Below, piece by piece: positions 59,529 to 64,000 of a stretch of DNA of 64,000 bases. The first letter of the stretch is position 1. Every line of letters begins with the position of its first letter. Below the pieces are notes generated by a model that was given only the letters and a program-made list of their open reading frames with translations, made no database searches and was not told the DNA's origin. Origin of the DNA: Tetmemena sp. SeJ-2015 (Eukaryota > Ciliophora > Spirotrichea > Sporadotrichida > Oxytrichidae); assembly GCA_027382625.1 (NCBI GenBank), contig JAJKFJ010020708.1, forward strand, positions 92,314-156,313, written 5' to 3'. The translations under genes and the position numbers were made by a program.

Positions 59529-59715
59529 ATGGGAATTCATTCTAGTTACATAGGCTCAAGGTAAGCTAAAAAGCAGTATAAAATTATAATAAGAAATAAT
59601 ATAAGGCTTCCAAGTGTGCTAAAAATTGAAATTCATGGCATTCTTTCTCTTGTGAAACTATTTCTAATATTGCTTTATTAAGCAAGAAAGAAAGAACTTT
59701 GATTACCACTCAATC
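59529..59715 (+). pseudogene. F-box/LRR family B, copy B11, cut by TBE-2
   Basis: ATG opens MGIHSSYIGSRQAKKQ, a myristoylation-like leader, followed by LPSVLKIEIHGIL. One base is lost in the F-box, after which LLSKKERTLITTQS is read in the shifted frame. Family similarity stops within this last word at about 59715, exactly where C4A4 repeats begin. The rest of the gene is not seen before the window ends, so it may lie beyond the transposon. Confidence 0.7.
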
Positions 59716-59775
59716 AAAACCCCCAAAAACCCCATAACCCCATATATGATAAGCAAATGAAAATAATTTTTGTGT
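59716..59775. repeat. Left terminal repeat of TBE-2 with C4A4-type telomeric units
   Basis: The unit series C5A5C4 then ATAACCCC differs from perfect C4A4 by a few bases. The following catatatgataagcaaatg is the complement of the end of TBE-1 (39415-39456) and of the relic at 21138-21180. TBE ends in Oxytricha carry such telomere-like repeats. Confidence 0.75.
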
Positions 59776-59794
59776 ATAATTTAATTTCTTATTA

Positions 59795-61178
59795 TACTTA
59801 ATAAAAACATGCTCATTTTAACCCAAACAGCATCTAAGTCTTCTAGTAAGGTGACCTTGACGTCTGTCTCTTATTCTCTGAATTTTATACCCTTTAAAGT
59901 GCTTCTCCATCTCGATTAACTGAGTGTTAGTTTCATAGGTTGCTTGATTTTTAACTTTGTTTACTAACTTGTCTATCTTACAATTGTCTTGTTGCGAATA
60001 ATATTGGCATCATTCACTTTCACACTAGTAGTATTCCTCTGGTTTAATATTCGCATTCAAGTTGATTGCAACTATAGACCAATAATGTCCCACTGCCTGA
60101 ACCGTTGAGCCAGTCTGTCTCTAAGGGAAGCTAGCTCTATCTCTCTGGGATCCTCAATTTTTCTCTTCTTACAACTCTGGTGAAGTCTATGACAGTTGCT
60201 CCTGACTGGTTTCAAAGTTATCATATGTTCTCTGGCTTGAGATCTCTGAATCCCAACTCATGCAACTCCATCACTCCTCTAGACGAGGTCAGTGAATAGC
60301 AGTAGCTAGTACTTGTTGCGCCTCGTGCTGAGAAATCTCTTAGTGTGATCTCCCATTTTGGAAGGCGAATGGCGATGTAATATGATCGATAAGAACCAAG
60401 CACGATGAGAACGTAAGTTTTTGTCCCTCGCTTCTCTAACACTGACAGTTCGTTTCGCGAACTCAAGACCTTCTCTTCCTTCTTTACAAGGTATTGGTAA
60501 GGGATCTTGTTAAAGCATACTCTTCTTGTATGATGGTGATAGATGTTTGCTACAGAAGGTGGAGGTAATTTTGAACACACTCTCCAAAGTTACAACTCTC
60601 AGCATGGAGTCTTGCTGAGCTAGCTGAAAACTTTACTGACACCATACCTAGGCTTCTGATTCATTAACTCAATCTTCCTCTTCTTCTCCTCTTGCTTCCT
60701 CTTAGTTGAACCTTGTCAAGGTACGTGCTTGCCATTCAAACTAGCATGTGCTTCTTCTCTTGTGTTTTCTTGAGGAGAGAGTGGAGAATCGTCTGCTCGA
60801 GTTTGAGCAAGGATAGCGACCGTACACTTTCTAATGCTTCATATAGATCTGAGGTTTGTCTGCTGAGTGACTTCCTTGATGTGCGCTTTGAGGCTCTGAG
60901 GATATTCCAACTGTCGTTGACATTACTCATTCAAAAGTTTCTTCTCCTCATTGTCTCTGGAGCAGCAACAAGAGGAGCATCAGTGCGATAGTTTAACTCT
61001 TCCGATCTAACTCTTGGCTTGACAATTTAAAAGCAAGAGATTCTTGAATTGACCTAAGTTCAGAGAGCTCTCCCTTGCACTTAGTACAACAGCATCTTGT
61101 TTTGTTGCTGTTCCGAACATTAGTTTTAGCTTGTGTTTGCTAAGGTTGTTCTTGTTTCTTAGCTAGGATGGTTGCCAT
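59795..61178 (-). pseudogene. TBE 57-kDa-type zinc-finger/kinase gene
   Basis: The minus strand starts at ATG 61178 with MATILAKKQEQPQQTQ and a cysteine cluster TRCCCTKCKGELSELRS that could bind zinc. Near 60250 comes a protein-kinase catalytic loop, MELHELGFRDLKPENI; the family pattern is H-R-D-L-K-P-E-N, and the His is lost here through a missing base or codon. Toward the C terminus a second cluster (CESE, then CQYYSQQDNCK) resembles another zinc finger. The TBE 57-kDa protein is described as zinc-finger plus kinase, so the assignment is solid. Frames break several times, for example after the first 65 codons and near 60580. The exact 3' stop is not clear. Confidence 0.7.
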
Positions 61179-61299
61179 CTTAAATTCAAATTTTAAATTA
61201 TGAGAGCCCGCCACTTATTATTATGTATGCTGTTGCCTAGGTGCAGAGCACTCACGAGAACATCAGAGTGCAAAGATGTCAGTTATTGATGTCTTCATC

Positions 61300-61745
61300 T
61301 TTCTTATTTATTATTAGATAGCTCCATATTTATCTCTTATTCTGCTTGATTTTGCTAATAATTTAATTCAAAACGCAGTTATTAGTGCTACTAATTCCGT
61401 TTGCAGCAATGTTATAATGTCGACGTCACGAAAAGCTTAAAATAGCTGCTTTACTAATTTCATTGCAACGCGATTGAACTGCTACTATTAAGTGCGCAAC
61501 TTAGTATTGCTATCTAATTAAGTTTAAGCTGTATAATAGTATTAATTACCTATGGAGCCACACATATAACGGGCTCTATCTTCACAACTTGCACCTGATT
61601 CGCTTAGTTCTAGCTCTATCTATTTCAGCTTTCATCCTATAGGATCTAACTATTAAATAGTAAGACTTTAAAGCTTCGTTCGTTAGAATCATAATAACTT
61701 TGATTTTCAATTAGAACAACGAGTACTCGAGCAGGATGGTGGAAA
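61300..61745. other. Divergent intergenic region of TBE-2
   Basis: This non-coding part between the two divergent TBE genes matches 36978-37460 of TBE-1 closely (gatagctccatatttatc, ttcacaacttgcacctg, agctctatctatttc). It would contain both promoters. Nothing more specific can be named. Confidence 0.45.
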
Positions 61746-61750
61746 ACAAT

Positions 61751-62507
61751 GTTAAGCGATAAAGAGTGGAAGCGCAAGAGGTGAGAGCAACAGGTTCGAA
61801 GCAAGGAAGAATCTACAGGTACCTCACTTAGCAGGTAAGAAGCTCTCATATGAGTAACATAATCTTTAGTTGGTTTGTTCCTTCGACAATGTATGAACAA
61901 AGATCGCGTTCCTCAAAGCAATTCTTGCTGATGAGAAGAAAGCTCTCAAAACAATCGATGTCAAATGATGGAGATCCCAAACTATCCTGAGATCTCAGTC
62001 ACTAATATGTATCACGATGCGATGGGAGATCCGGAGGTTGCTCTATCCTTCCTAACAAGGAACCAACTCTCAAACAAGTTGCCAGAACGAGGTTCTTATT
62101 TGGCGTCCTTGCTACTACGTGCAGAGTACCTCAAAGAGATATTGAAGATGCACACAGAAGAGATTCTAAGTGAGGAGATCGACCCAAAGAAGCAAGGAAA
62201 TAGTTTTCAGCGACGAATGCGTTTGAGCGCGTTCTGAAATATCCTACTTCTCTAGTAAGTTTTAGAGTTAAACTGTGTAGAGAAACCTGGCACTGGGCAT
62301 CTATTAATGAGGAGAGAGCAAAGGCTATTCAGAGCACTGAAGCAACATAAAGCCGAAGGTGAGCAGCGTCTATCTAACAACTTTAGGGACGGACGAGATG
62401 CAATAGATGCGGGCAGGTTGAAGGATGAGGAAGCTAGGTCCATGTCTGGCCCAACAGAAGAGAGAAAGGACCTCTTAAGAATCCTTCTTTCCCAGATAAC
62501 AAAGTGA
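61751..62507 (+). pseudogene. TBE 22-kDa-type ORF (TBE-2), frames broken
   Basis: The best-preserved parts are a block at 61965-62237 (IPNYPEISVTNMYHDAMG, then RNQLSNKLPERGSYLASLLL) and a block at 62307-62507 that ends LLRILLSQITK and TGA. The protein is charged and mostly helical. A start at ATG 61751 matches the start of the TBE-1 copy at 37466. Frame changes at about 61790, 61950 and 62240 prevent one continuous translation. The length agrees with the 22-kDa TBE protein, for which no enzymatic function is established. Confidence 0.6.
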
Positions 62508-62956
62508 CTTAAGTCCATTAAGTTAACTTAAATACTTTTCCTAATTTCACTCTACCTTATCTCGCACAATACTTTTGTCTTCTCTTATTCCACTCTCTTA
62601 CAACTACTCGCTATTAAATCCTCTGTATCGATAGTTAATCATGCATCACGTGATAGAGCAGCAGCTTCTTAGTGTCCTTAACTAAGTTCCAGTAAAACTC
62701 AATGCGTTGAACTCTGGCGAGTACGGAACATTAAAAAGGAGTGATGTCAATCACTAATGCTCTCGCTTTCCCTTTGTTTGGTGTACGCGAGGTTGTCAAG
62801 AGTAAGAACGATCTCACCGTCTGTGGTCTTCTCTCTGAGCTTCTTAAAGGAACGCAAACATACTGGCTCTGCTTGATAGAGGAGGATGAAGAAATAAGCT
62901 TCTAATGGGAAAAGCGATCGAAATGGAATTGCGTATGGGTGTTAACTAAATAAAGG

Positions 62957-63700
<744 letters not shown>

Positions 63701-64000
63701 ATTTCTACTCGTAAACTCTATGTTATCGTGCCTTCTTGTACCAACTCTTCTTCAAGAAGGTGTTTTTGTATGACACAGCTTCGTCAGCACATACAACTTC
63801 ACGCTATCCCTCACCCCTGAGCAGCTAGTCGTAAATATTATTTCAAGATTATTATAATAAAATGGCTTTGGGAGTCTATAACGCGCTTCACTCGATTCAC
63901 AGTTTTGTACGTTATGCCATTTCCAAACGATAGATGTTTGCTACAGTCTACGGAGATATCTTGAGATAAGGAAACTTCTATGGAAGATCTTCGCGCTACT

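Noticed and set aside
60713..60991. A 92-codon plus-strand ORF in TBE-2
   Set aside because: It overlaps the minus-strand zinc-finger/kinase gene in antisense and has no conserved counterpart; it is a shadow.
62252..62518. An 88-codon minus-strand ORF in TBE-2
   Set aside because: It is antisense to the well-preserved end of the 22-kDa-type gene.

Overview
The window reads as germline (micronuclear) DNA of a spirotrich or hypotrich ciliate of the Oxytricha/Stylonychia type. Three independent lines support this. (1) Long family-conserved reading frames exist only if TAA and TAG are read as glutamine and TGA as the sole stop; paralogous genes end at TGA in equivalent places. (2) Two copies of a telomere-bearing element (TBE-type Tc1/mariner transposon) are present, one with C4A4-like telomeric repeats at its tip, the expected 22-kDa-type gene, a DDE transposase and a zinc-finger/kinase gene. 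(3) The DNA is very AT-rich, full of small elements and decayed duplicates. A standard-code ORF scan therefore shows only fragments of the genes; the gene calls here were made by hand with the ciliate code, and all rest on hand translation without database searches.

Layout. 0-5 kb: a minus-strand beta-helix (pectin-lyase-like) surface protein gene in pieces, with a 699-bp element with terminal inverted repeats and a TA target duplication (3012-3710) inserted between the pieces. 5.8-6.3 kb: a small three-exon gene. 7.0-8.1 kb: a near-perfect palindrome with 538-bp arms, each carrying the 3' end of the same gene. 8.1-19.2 kb: coding scraps (LRR-like, NADAR-like, a small secreted peptide) among inverted-repeat elements at 11.76-12.27 and 17.28-17.66 kb. 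21.1-22.3 kb: a lone TBE terminus followed by a complete but broken four-exon glycine-cleavage H-protein gene. 22.6-30.0 kb: F-box/LRR family A (one intact gene, one with a frameshift, one strongly decayed, one fragment). 30.8-59.7 kb: F-box/LRR family B, a head-to-tail array of about eleven copies, of which three (34575-35936, 48959-50251, 55180-56460) are uninterrupted. A two-gene unit of this array is duplicated (32.6-37.0 and 41.3-45.8 kb), and a truncated TBE sits at the end of the first unit (36.96-39.46 kb). 59.7 kb to the end: a TBE inserted in the last family-B copy; its transposase gene is itself interrupted by about 745 bp containing a long TAG microsatellite.

The main biological theme is a fast-duplicating family of intronless F-box/leucine-rich-repeat genes that live in germline DNA without visible IES interruptions, next to the transposons. 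F-box/LRR proteins are normally substrate receptors of SCF ubiquitin ligases; one subfamily here also begins with a myristoylation-like N terminus. Whether these genes are germline-limited, and expressed during macronuclear development, cannot be decided from the sequence alone.
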